Origin: Mucor racemosus
Lineage: Eukaryota > Mucoromycota > Mucoromycetes > Mucorales > Mucoraceae
Direction of reading: 5' to 3'
Length of the DNA: 64,000 nucleotides
Assembly (NCBI GenBank): GCA_027405735.1
Contig: JAPEHQ010000020.1
Coordinates: 186,001 to 250,000, forward strand
The position numbers and the translations under genes were made by a program. This document shows positions 1 to 10,190 of this stretch, piece after piece. Below the pieces are notes generated by a model, which saw nothing but the letters and a program-made list of their open reading frames with translations, made no database searches and was not told the origin of the DNA. The number at the start of each line of letters is the position of its first letter. Positions within the stretch are counted from its first letter, which is position 1.

Positions 1-45
1 ATCTATTTAGTAGTGTCTAAGATATATCTTAAAAGCTGTATAGCC
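1..45 (-). repeat. R1 repeat end fragment
   Basis: The first bases (ttatttagtagtgtctaa) match the outer end of the R1 repeat at about 11751-11780 and, more loosely, 38217-38250. The window therefore opens inside or just at the edge of an R1 copy, directly followed by a zinc-finger remnant. Confidence 0.5.
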
Positions 46-68
46 CTGACACTTGATTGCTACTACAT

Positions 69-391
69 ATGAAGCTTGATTCTTCTGCAAGATTATTTGC
101 TAATCATGATGCTAATCATGATGCTAATAATCCTCACTTTTATTGTAAACAATGCAACAAGCATCTAGCGATCAAAGGCTGTTTTGCAACAACAAAAAAA
201 TATACTTAATTCACTTGTTGGACCCTTTCCAAAGACGTTCGCTAATTCTGATGTAGTAATTGACGTCAAACTCTTGATTTTTATTACGCAAAATGCAATA
301 GACATTTGTCAACCAATTACTTATTCAAGTATCATTTAAAACAAAATCATAATGTGCCAATCCCATCTACTGAATAGTATAATCGATTATG
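69..391 (+). pseudogene. Decayed C2H2 zinc-finger gene fragment
   Basis: Translation from the ATG gives an Asn/Asp-rich stretch, then NPHFYCKQCNKHLAIKGCF and a stop. After a break, bases about 279-380 read FYYAKCNRHLSTNYLFKYH followed by a second His, a degraded finger in which the first Cys has become Tyr. Both pieces match the last finger of the intact genes at 1041 and 3847 (NFYCAxC...). Stops and a frame change show it is a relic of a third family member. Confidence 0.7.
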
Positions 392-484
392 ATACATAGT
401 AATTGTGCAAACTATCAGAAATCATATATTTTCTTTTATATTTTATAAAAAGAGTTTAGGTAGTATTGGTGAAATGCGATCCTT

Positions 485-716
485 TGTTGGTTTTCGAGGA
501 TATTAAACAGCCATTTTTGGAGCCAATTCCATTTCTAATTCATATTGAAATGTAATCCTTATAAATAGTCTTTTAAATCAAGACCTAGAAGCTCTTGGTT
601 CTTTCTTTTACCATTAGTTTTTATAGTAATAAAGCCTACGTTCTCCATAATAAATGTTACTAGTCTTTATTATTATTCTTTCTATAAATAAGATCTTATA
701 TATCTATAAACTCTCA
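485..716 (+). mobile_element. Solo LTR, family A (232 bp)
   Basis: The element starts TGTTGG and ends CTCTCA, so it has the TG...CA ends of a long terminal repeat. It is flanked by the 5-bp direct repeat TCCTT (480-484 and 717-721), the expected target-site duplication. Its interior (ctcttggttc, cctacgttctcc, a tataaata-like box) matches the element at 37881-38098, which has its own different duplication. No internal retrotransposon coding region is present, so this is a solo LTR left by recombination. Confidence 0.8.
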
Positions 717-1040
717 TCCTTAAAGAATTGTCTTAGCCTAGCCCTTTCATATGTATTTAAATTTATTTAAAAGTTGTAATTACTCGGGAAGATGTTATAT
801 ACGTGATCATTTTTTTATTTTGCCATCTCACATGTACATTTAACAGAAGTAATAAATGTATCTAGCAGTGGCAATCTTTCGGATGCCATACCTAGTGTAA
901 CATTGAGTGCATAATACAGCAGTTTTACTTTGACTACTTTTTACATGAAAAAAGTGGCTTTTGGTGGTTGTACGTAAAAAAGCGTTTTGGCGTTTACTAT
1001 AATCATATTTATCTTTGTAAAGGCAATCGAATAAAAAAAA

Positions 1041-2811
1041 ATGAAGTTAAGAAACAGGACAAATCGAACTGCTCTTGGAACCAAACAAGAAGATACTACA
1101 GCTGGCTCTACCACTCTTGACACAATGAGAAAAACGATAAATTATAGAAACGCCACCTCAAAAGGACAAATTCTATCGACCAGTTCTAAAGTCAAAGTAC
1201 AAGAAGAAGATTTAGCTATTGAGACCGAAAATAATCAAACTCAAAACATCAACACAATAGAAAGAGCTGATCTGGCTGATATGGATACTTTTCAAAATAT
1301 AGATTCCATTAATGTTCAAATCAAGCAAGAGGTTACGACAAAATCTGAAGTCTTATTGAGCGAAAATCCAGGTATTTCAATGATTATTAGAATAAATAAT
1401 AAATGCTAAAAACATTACACATGTAGAAAATCCTCTTACGCCAAGTATTACTAAATATTCTTATTATTGCAGTCAATGCAAAATAATCATGAATGAGTTA
1501 GAATCAATGCTAGACCATCGCAAATCAGTTCATAATATCGAAAGCAGTAGAAATAAATCCTTCAAGAATAATGATTTGGAGCCAGACATCCATGATTCAA
1601 ACTATTTTTGCAGAACTTGCGAATTTAAGTTTTCGTCTTTGGAGGATTATCAACAACATTTAACCAAAGTCCATCATATGCTTTTGGAGCCATTACCAGA
1701 TAGACCGCGAAATGAAATCAATTCTGATGCAGAAATCCCAAGCTCTCGTTGCGGTTCGTGCGATTACACATATCAAGATAAACTAACTTATCGTCTACAT
1801 TTGATTGAATATCACAAAATGAACCTGAGGCCCCTGAAAAGAAAAAAGAATCCACATATTCTCCCTGATTGGGATAATCCAGAATTTTATTGTGTATCTT
1901 GCAGTACAACGTATAAATCAAAAAAACTTTTCCATAGTCATTGCAGGAAAGTTCATGCTATGAGGAATCCCAGGAAACTCCCAAGAAAAGAACTCCCTGA
2001 TTTAAATGACCCCGATAATTATTGCAAAGTATGCGACTCTACTTATCAAAGCAAATCAAGTTTCAGAAACCATTGTAAATTTGGACATTCTATGAAAACT
2101 GAAATGGAATTTGCAAATCTCAATGTTAAGCCAGATTTTTTAGACCCAAATAATTATTGCAAGGCATGTGACAAATCATTTAGTGAAAGAAGTAGATATC
2201 GTAGGCATATACTTATTATTCACGACGTACATCCTCCTCCAAAAATAAGAAGTATTACACCAGAAATCAATGATCCGAATAATTACTGCCGTACTTGTGA
2301 TAAATCATTTACTACAAAATACAGCTATAGAAACCATCTAACGACAAAGCATTCTATACATAAATCAATGTTTAAGGAAGAGAGTTTAGAGCCAGAGGCT
2401 GATGACCCCAACTTTTATTGTCGTACCTGCCGGCAAAAATTCAAAAGCAAGTGTACTTTCCGGCACCATCTTCAAAAAAAACACAAAATGAAATTTGCTT
2501 CTGCGTGGCCTAAACGATTTAATCCTCATTTCTTTCCTGACCCCCTCGATCCCAAATTTTATTGCCGTGTATGCAAAACGTACTATAAGTTATTGGCATC
2601 CTATCGTTCTCATTGTAAAAAAGCTCATCGTATGAGGCTTGGTCGTCATCCAATTGTGTTTCCTAATCCTAATGCTATAGTTGATGTTAATGACCCGAAT
2701 TTTTATTGTGCCATATGCAACAGGCGTCTAGCGAATAAATATGGTTTTGCAAGCCATATACGCTCATTCCACGTGCCAACTCCTATATTTAACGGCATTT
2801 TACCATGCTGA
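1041..2811 (+). CDS. C2H2 zinc-finger protein with ten fingers
   Basis: Two exons (1041-1371, 1427-2811) joined across a 55-nt GT-AG intron with a gctaaaaac-like branch site encode about 571 residues. The N-terminal ~110 residues are polar and begin MKLRNR, as in the neighbour at 3847. The rest is ten fingers of the form C-x2-C-x12-H-x4-H, nearly all written YCxxC and usually ending with Met after the last His. They are joined by long linkers carrying PDxxDPNxYC rather than TGEKP. This predicts a sequence-specific nucleic-acid-binding protein in the nucleus; its target is unknown. A finger-by-finger match to the next gene marks them as tandem duplicates, and this copy has one extra CDKSF-type finger. 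No effector domain is recognisable. Confidence 0.85.
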
Positions 2812-3846
2812 TGATTTAATCTATTGATTAATCCTGATTTCTATTCTACAACATGGAATAAACACCTGTCAACCAATTAAATATTTAAACATCATATAAA
2901 TTATAGCTACAATTTGATTTAGCCAGCTATTGGCAGAATAAAGTTTATAAAATTAATTATATTATACATGGATAAAAGCCAATACAATACTTTGTAAATC
3001 CCATTGTATTATTTACTTCAAAGTATTACAAAAGAAATAATTTCAAAACTGGTTTACGATACATTTTTGTTATTTGTTTTTGAAAAGGATGAACTTTCTG
3101 GTAAAATATGCCAAAAAACCTCATTCCCAAATGAAAATAAAAATATCGAAAAATAGCATGGCATCTTTTTTTAATTAATTAATTAACAAATTAAAAAATA
3201 GATGATAGCTATGGGCAAATTTCGTAAGCAAATCCTTTAGAGCGAAAATACAGCAACTTTATGAATCGATGTATTTACGCTTAATCCACTGGATAAATCC
3301 TATATCCATGGCCTTAGCCAACTCTGATGATCTAATTGATTAAATAATCCTGATTTCGATTCATGCCACTAGGCATAATGCCTAGTTGCACACGTCAAAC
3401 AACACAAGGGCATGAAGATGTGCACCACGCACCTGAACAAGGATGTTATCATTATGAACACTGTCTTATTTTTGTGAAGAGTAAATTTAAATAAATAAAA
3501 ACATTAAAATGATAATATCCAGAATATACATTAACATGCAACTTTTGAAGATGTTATCAAATGTCTAATCTATAGAAATCGAAAATACTCAAGTTGGGAA
3601 ATCTTTTTAAACAGTTGCTTTACAAAATTGCATGTTTTATTTTACTTTTTGCAGGTTGATTCGATACCAATATTCATCATGTGGCGTATATTGTATGCTT
3701 ATCAAACTTATTTTGTTGCCTCAATTGATTGTATATGGCTAATTGACTGTGGGAAAGTGGATTTGGAAAGTTAGAATATAAATAACAGGAGGTGTTTTAT
3801 CTTTTTTATATTATCTCTTCTAATCTATATTTTTGGTTAACTCAAA
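2812..3846 (+). pseudogene. Intergenic region with decayed zinc-finger ends
   Basis: About 1 kb without an intact gene. At 2838-2895 the text reads NPDFYS...NKHLSTN then a stop, matching the last finger with its Cys lost. At 3312-3385 a similar NPDFD...piece follows an ANSDDLID spacer that matches the intact linker. These are 3' ends of dead copies. The remainder is AT-rich and no other signal was seen; the last 300 bp presumably hold the promoter of the gene at 3847. Confidence 0.5.
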
Positions 3847-5315
3847 ATGAAATTAAGGAAAAGAATGAAGCCTGCTGTATCCAAAATCAAGGGAGACGCA
3901 CCCACATTTGATAAAGCAAATCTTAACTGTAGAAATGCGCCCTCAACAAGTAATAATGGCTTCCTAAAGCATCGATTTGAAAAGACTACCGATGCTTCAA
4001 AAACAGTTGGTTCCATCGATACTAAAGCCAAGCGAGGAATTCCATTCGATGGAATCTCAGGTATTATATTATTCATTTGAATGAATCAATGTATACTGAA
4101 TATATTTTAGATACAGAAAACAAACCAAACGTTAAAGATTACTCTTACTATTGCCGTCTGTGTAATAAAGACATGCCAAATCTAAAGTCAGTGTTGGAAC
4201 ATCGTGAATCAGTTCATGAAATAAAGTGCAATTTGAAAAATTTCAGAAAAAACATTAATGTAGTGCCAAATATTCAAGATCCAAATCATTATTGCAAAAG
4301 CTGTAAATTTAAATATCCGTCTTTGGCATCATATCGACTCCATATGAAAATCACTCATTTCTTACGTTTAAAGTCATTACCAAAGAGACAACGAGGTGAC
4401 ATTATTCCTGATCCAGAGAATCCTAATCTTTACTGCTGTTTATGCGATTACACATTTCGAGCCAAAAAAAATTATCGTGGACATTTGAGACGTACGCATA
4501 AAATGAAACTATCATTGTGTCCCAGAAAGAACCCAAATATTCTTCCTGATTGGAATAACCCTGACAATTATTGTGCGTCTTGCAATAAAACCTATAAAAA
4601 ATTCAAGGTCCATTGCAGAAATGCTCATGGCATTAGGGCTCCCAAAATGGCTTTGGAAAACAGGTTGCCTGATCCAAATGATTCCAACTATCATTGCAAA
4701 ATATGCGACACTACTTTTGAAGCTAAAAATGTATACAAAAACCATTGTCAAAATGTACATGGAATGAAACTTGCTAATTCAGATGCATTGAATACTAATG
4801 AACTTGACAATTATTGCCGTGCTTGTGATAAAAATTTATCCACAAAAATTCAGTACGAGAATCACCTATCGTCAGTCCATCTTAAGGACTTATCAGTTCA
4901 AAAGGAAATAGCTCTAATGCCTGATATTGACGATCCTAACTTTAACTGTCGTATCTGCAAGCAAAGATATAAAACAAAACATAATTACCGCAATCATCTT
5001 CGAGGAAAGCACAAAATGGTATTACCACGTCTATCAAAAACTATAAATGATCACCACCTCTTTCCTAATCCTGCTGATCCTAATTTTTATTGTCATGCTT
5101 GCAAGAAAAAATATGCTTCATTGAGCATTTATCGTGATCATTGTAAATATGTGCATCGTATGACATGGAATTCATTTATAAAGCATTTTATTCATCCTGA
5201 TGCTGTTATCGATATCCACAGCTCTAATTTTTACTGTGCAAAATGCGATCACTATTATCATTCAAAATCTGCCTTCAAATTGCATTTAAGAAGATTGCAT
5301 AAAATGTTTCTCTAA
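3847..5315 (+). CDS. C2H2 zinc-finger protein with nine fingers
   Basis: Exons 3847-4060 and 4111-5315 are joined over a 50-nt intron (cag/gtatta ... ttttag) and encode about 472 residues. The start MKLRKRM parallels the neighbour's MKLRNRT, and the intron sits at the same phase and place. Nine fingers of the C-x2-C-x12-H-x4-H type follow with DPNxYC linkers. The fourth finger is three residues short between Cys and His (C-x2-C-x9-H) and may not fold normally. The finger corresponding to one of the two CDKSF fingers of the upstream paralogue is absent. Residues in the helix differ between the paralogues, so binding specificity has probably diverged. The role is unknown; DNA binding is inferred from the fold. 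Confidence 0.85.
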
Positions 5316-5884
5316 TTCTAATGTAATGGATTTTATTAATAATCCCTCTTTTATTCTGCATACAATGCAAAAACAACCTTCATTTCAAGATCTAGTTTCA
5401 AATACCAATTAAAAAGTATTCACAACACATTACGTTATATGAAGTTATTTGAAAATAAATACATATATATATATATATATATATCCTGTAATTTTGTCTT
5501 ATAACCTATCTAATAATTACAGCAGAGCAAAATAAATATTGCCATATAGAAATTGTACAGATATATCACATACAAAAAAAAAAGAAAGAAAAAAAGCAAT
5601 GTAAAGTAATAAGGAGAGGTAGTTCGTTGCTTTGTTAATAATGATGTTTTCCAGACTATCTGGATTCTAATAATTACTGCATCACTCTTAAGAAAATATT
5701 CCATCAAAGGATGCATGTTTTTGATGATCAATGAGGTGTCTGTGATAAAGATTTAATGATTATTAAAAGTCGTTTAAAAAAAGCTTATTACTAATACATA
5801 AGTAGAGTATCTGGTTGCCTGATGTTATTAATCCGAATTTGTGTTATTATATCTTTAGTTGGAAGTATTTGCCTAGGCTAGATA
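5316..5884 (+). pseudogene. Zinc-finger gene relics
   Basis: Downstream of the intact gene, short pieces recall its fingers but with frameshifts and lost cysteines: a NNPSF segment at about 5340-5365, an SNNYC-like segment with a CDK motif at about 5663-5755, and a PDVINPN...segment at about 5818-5870. A (TA)n tract lies at 5462-5482. No intact gene is present. Confidence 0.45.
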
Positions 5885-8050
5885 GTATTTCCCCACATAA
5901 TAAATTAAAAGCCATCTCATTTGAAACCATGCCATGCAATTCAAATAAGAGATTATGAATATAAAACATAATAAATAACCAAGGGTATTCTAATTTATTA
6001 AAGATATCAAGGTTATTCATAATGTGTTGTATTATAAATAAAAAAACCTAAAAGATTCATGCAAATCAAATAGAACAAGGGCCGTTCTGAACGCATGATT
6101 AACAACTGAGATTGTCAAAAAACCAATTTAAGAGCCGTTCTTGATCAGGTAAATCAAGAACTCAACACCCAACAATATATTCAAAATTGCGGAATAACTG
6201 ACAGTCGACACAACAACTGATAGATGATATCAATAGCCAAATAATATAAATAGAGAACTAAACATAGCATTATATTGTAGATTATCCATAATTGAATGAA
6301 GAAAGACTTATACAGTATAAATCTTTTTTAATGCTTTTTTTTTATAAAGTTTTAACCCCTTTTTACTGCGATAACTACCTAGTAACCCAATTGAGGTCAT
6401 AATCCAAGCTATACTTATATAATACACAGTGCATTATCCTTACTGATCGTAAATTAATTTCATATCTCGCAAAAGACGCGAAAAAAGGTACAATTTACTG
6501 CTTTTTGGCTAAAAACAGAGATCCGACATATCATCCCTGCTTAACTTTTTTTTTCACTAAATAACTCCAAGAAAACATTATATGTCAATGTACCTGAGAT
6601 GTTCAACTTCAATCCAAAAATGAGTATCCGGAAATATCCTAGCTTTTGCAGTTGATATTAATTTTTCGGTGCTAATGTTTCAGATCTTTACGCGTATTTC
6701 ACTGCTAAAAGTTAAAACTTTGAGACTTCATATCTCTACCAACTACTAAGCAATATTAACACTTTTTAATAATCAAACTTACTTGTTTTGGAGCACTCTA
6801 TAACATATTTCAGTATGAAAAAATTCTGGGCACTTTTATTTTTTTTCTAATTTTTTGACATTTTCATAATAGATTTAAAAATATTCGTTAAATTGAGCTA
6901 CGCCTTTTTTACATTCATGTCATCAAGCTTGTTGAGCTCTCTTGGGTCCAATTTAGTTTTTTTCAAAATATTGATTTTTCGTAGAGATATCCTCAAAAAT
7001 GTGTACAAAGAGAGACTCTCACCTCTAACCTCAATTTTCCCTTGTATACCCTCATCCCAAATTCTGAATTTCAAAAAAATTGGACAAAAATCTCGTTTTC
7101 TCTATGAAAAATGCAGCTAAAAGGTTAAATAATAGCTCGATCAATAGATAATTTTGCTATACATTATCTCCATTGCTTAAATCTAAAATATGTGTATAAA
7201 AAATGTTCTGTATCTTCAAAAAACCTTCAAAATTTCAATTGCATTTTGCGCAAAATTTTAGGTGAAACATTTTTTTAAATTTTATTTTGATAGATGCAGA
7301 ATTTAAAACTGTACAAAAATTATTTAATAAGCTAGGTTGACTTACTTTGCAGTTCATGAGCATTTAAACAATTTTGTTTTTCGAATCATTTTTCCGTCAC
7401 TTTTTCAAATCAATTTTGGAAACCCGTTATGATAGGTTTTAAGCTGTGAAATGGACTATTATTTTAATTATCTCGACGAAAAATTAATATTTTTTGCTGA
7501 AACAAAAAATGCAGAGTAGCGTAGAGTTGGATCTATCTTGGGAATACAAAAAACTAGTATCTTAATTTAAGGGTTCAATTTTGTATAATCAATTTTAGGT
7601 CAACTATTGTCAATTTTGATTAATGTTTGACCAATGCACTTATATTCTGGTGTTAATATTTCTATTTTTCGAGAGATATCAATGGCCTATGGAGTGAAGG
7701 CATATCTTCTCTGAATATTCTACGTGAGTATGTAATTTGTTTCAATATTGGACGAAAACATTCGAAAATTATGTAAAACCATCTGAAACCTACTTTTTTA
7801 TAACCGTAAAAAATCGATAACAGAAATTCTTTCACATTGAATTTCAATCGTAATAACTTTTAATTTTACATAATAAGAGTAGGTACGCATTTTTGACACG
7901 GTGGTTTCAAAGGGAAACGTCAGCAACCTGCTGTGTACCGATTAAATCATTGCCAAAATGCACCTATAGCTTACTGCTACTCATTTTTATGAAAAACAAT
8001 TTAAATACTACGATCTCTATGAATACAGGTCCAATTTTTTGCAGTGGAAT
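5885..8050 (+). repeat. R1 repeat, copy A (left arm of palindrome)
   Basis: This stretch is repeated at 20864-23017 in the same orientation. From about 6430 to 7966 it is repeated in reverse at 10191-11800, where even a chance 61-codon ORF (7662-7847) is identical to one at 10322-10507. It is noncoding in character: runs of AT-rich text with recurrent phrases such as gagatatcctcaaaaatgtg and caaaattttgcgcaaaatg. The inner end stops at an LTR of family B. The element's class is not recognised. Confidence 0.85.
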
Positions 8051-8388
8051 TGATTTACCAAAATATGTTTAGGTTAAATAAAATTAGAAATTTAATCAAG
8101 TAAAGAGATATCGTTTATTGGAATGAAATTAATAGGGTTTATATACTATTTGATTTGGGGAATTAATGATGTGATAAGGTAGTTTAGATGTTATTTAATA
8201 GCAATGTGTCATGTTGGTATATCATGTTGGAATATCGCACTGGCGTATTATGCTTTTGTACCATGCTTCTATACCATGCTTTTAGGAGCATTGTATAGTT
8301 AATATTTAATTAAGGCACTTCCGGTTTCGGATCTGTTATTATTTACTTTTTTGGATTTGACATGATCCGGTTTAAGAATGATACATCA
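8051..8388 (+). mobile_element. Solo LTR-like element, family B (338 bp)
   Basis: The element begins TGATTTACC and ends GATACATCA, with near-matching 5-bp flanks (GGAAT and GAAAT). An internal gggtttatata TATA-like box and the whole body match copies at 35453-35746 and 49389-49698, plus a truncated copy at 51250. The shared ends and short flanking duplications support a retrotransposon LTR; no internal coding domain remains. Confidence 0.65.
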
Positions 8389-8680
8389 GAAATTACATAC
8401 TAAAAACGTTTAATAATAATAAAATAACCTAATTTCCAAATGTTGCTCATACAATACTGTATAACAAGACAAACTTCTAATAAGCTGCTTACTTTAATAA
8501 ACATTTCAATTATACGCACATAACAATCATACAATGAAACCGACAAATCAAGATGTTGCCAAGCGAACGCCAAAAATGTGGTTAATGCTCTCAGAGCCAT
8601 GCTTCTTTATTTCTCATAAAATTAAAAAATCCAAAACAATAACCCGTGGCTTGATAATATCGTCTAAGCTTAGACTTCTT

Positions 8681-8732
8681 ACAAAAACAAAAACAAAAAC
8701 AAAAACAAAAACAAAAACAAAAACAAAAAAAA
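8681..8732. repeat. (acaaaa)n hexanucleotide microsatellite
   Basis: About eight tandem acaaaa units. The open frame running through it (8534-8746) is a by-product of the repeat. Confidence 0.9.
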
Positions 8733-8769
8733 TGCATCACTTCTAAAGCAAATTTTTCCCTTTCATAAA

Positions 8770-9665
8770 ATGCCCGACTTGAATAGTAAAGTTATTTTGC
8801 CAAACAAAAAAGAGCTCGAATTCTTTAGACAAAACAACTTATCTAACTGGAATTTCAAAGATTTTACGCTGCATTGTCAACTTAAAAATCGCACGTTCTT
8901 AAAAATTGATACAGTAATTAATCAGTATAAACTATTATGTCTCAACAACATCGTAGAGCAATGTGGTGTACAAGATGACGACGTGAAAAGATATACCAAA
9001 AATTTATCAGAGGATATCAATGATGATGATGATATCGATAAGTATAGGTGTGCATGAAATTGTTTTAGCTCGGCATCTATGTTGTATATAATATATCGTT
9101 TTATTATAGCTTGGAACATTTAAACATTATTCAACTCGGAAACAAGCTTGGTTCCAAGATAACATGAGAATATTACCCAGAAATTTAATATAAAAAAACT
9201 GGACTCACACTTGAAGTGATACCTTGCTCATTCGTTGAAGATAATGAATTCTATTATAATAATATATTTGATACTATTGTGAGTAGCAACATCAACTAGC
9301 ATTGTAAAATAATATTATCCATTAACACCTCCAAGTGTTTGATAAGCTCTTTCGGATAAATTTTCCTCAAATTAAGTACTGATCGAAGCGGTCCCGCTTG
9401 TATTTAAGTCAAGCAATTCATTCATAAAATTTTTTCATACCGTTCTGCAGTCATTGCAAGTCTTTAATCGATCATTCAGGTTTTGTAGCGTTTATTTAAC
9501 TTTCCTAATTATAGTGTCGGCGGGTTGTTTATTGACGATAATGATGTTTACAACAGCGAAATAAGTTATAACTACTACATTCTATGGTAAATTCTGAACT
9601 CGTTATCAAAATCAATTCAAAAGACAAAGTTTTCATTGGGTGAAAAGAGATTAGAAGCTGCATCA
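8770..9665 (+). pseudogene. Unknown R1-borne gene, left copy, decayed
   Basis: A 95-codon open frame starting MPDLNSKVILPNKKELEFF with an acidic NDDDDIDKY end looks like a true first exon, with a possible donor at about 9046 and acceptor at about 9110. Further on, 9331-9665 is the inverted counterpart of the better preserved copy at 9675-10190, but here several stops interrupt it (for example near 9350 and 9378). I do not recognise the family. Its place inside a multi-copy palindrome suggests a repeat-encoded protein, though an ordinary gene captured by the repeat cannot be excluded. Confidence 0.45.
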
Positions 9666-9674
9666 GTGGAAATT

Positions 9675-10190
9675 TCACCCGATAGCATGCAGCATGGCGA
9701 CAAGGCCGTATCCAGCCTTGATATAATCTTGAATTTCCTTTGGGTCATTTTGTTGCAGTAAGGAACCTGTTGTTTCCAAAATTTTTATTTCAATCTCACT
9801 TTCTATATTTGAAATGATACTATCAGCATTATAGAAATGCCAATTGTCATTATGGATTAACTTTAGCTCGTGGGATACAGCCTCTAATCTCTTTTCACCC
9901 AATGAAAACTTAGTCTTCTGAATTGATTTTGATAACGAGTTTAGAATTGGCCATAGAATATAGTAGTTATAACTTATTTCGTTGTTGTAAACATCATTAT
10001 CGTCAATAAACAACCCGCCGACGTTATAATTAGAAAAGTTAAATAGACGCTGCAGCACAGTATGAAAAAATTTTATGGATAGATTGTTTGACTTAAATAC
10101 AAGCGAGGCCGCTTCGACCAGTACTTCATTTAAGGAAAACTCATCCGAAAGATCCTCCCAAGCTTTTGGAGGTGTTAATGGATAACACTA
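9675..10190 (-). pseudogene. Unknown R1-borne gene, right copy, truncated
   Basis: The open frame continues upstream of any ATG to the edge of the R1 arm, reading PPKAWEDLSDEFSLNEVLVE at its start and ending GLVAMLHAIG before a stop. About 170 residues remain open, with plausible codon use, so this was a coding exon recently. It lacks a start and is cut at the repeat boundary. The family is unknown. The frame is inverted relative to the decayed copy at 9331-9665, forming the inner part of the palindrome. Confidence 0.45.

Noticed and set aside
6893..7120. Frame beginning MSYAFFTFMSSSLL, repeated at 11062-11277 and 21904-22107
   Set aside because: Repeated only because R1 is repeated; it is AT-driven, lacks flanking signals and is broken in copy D.
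7662..7847. Identical 61-codon frame also at 10322-10507
   Set aside because: Used as evidence of arm identity, but not a gene: copy C does not keep the frame.
8534..8746. Frame ending in a Lys-Thr repeat
   Set aside because: Generated by the acaaaa microsatellite.
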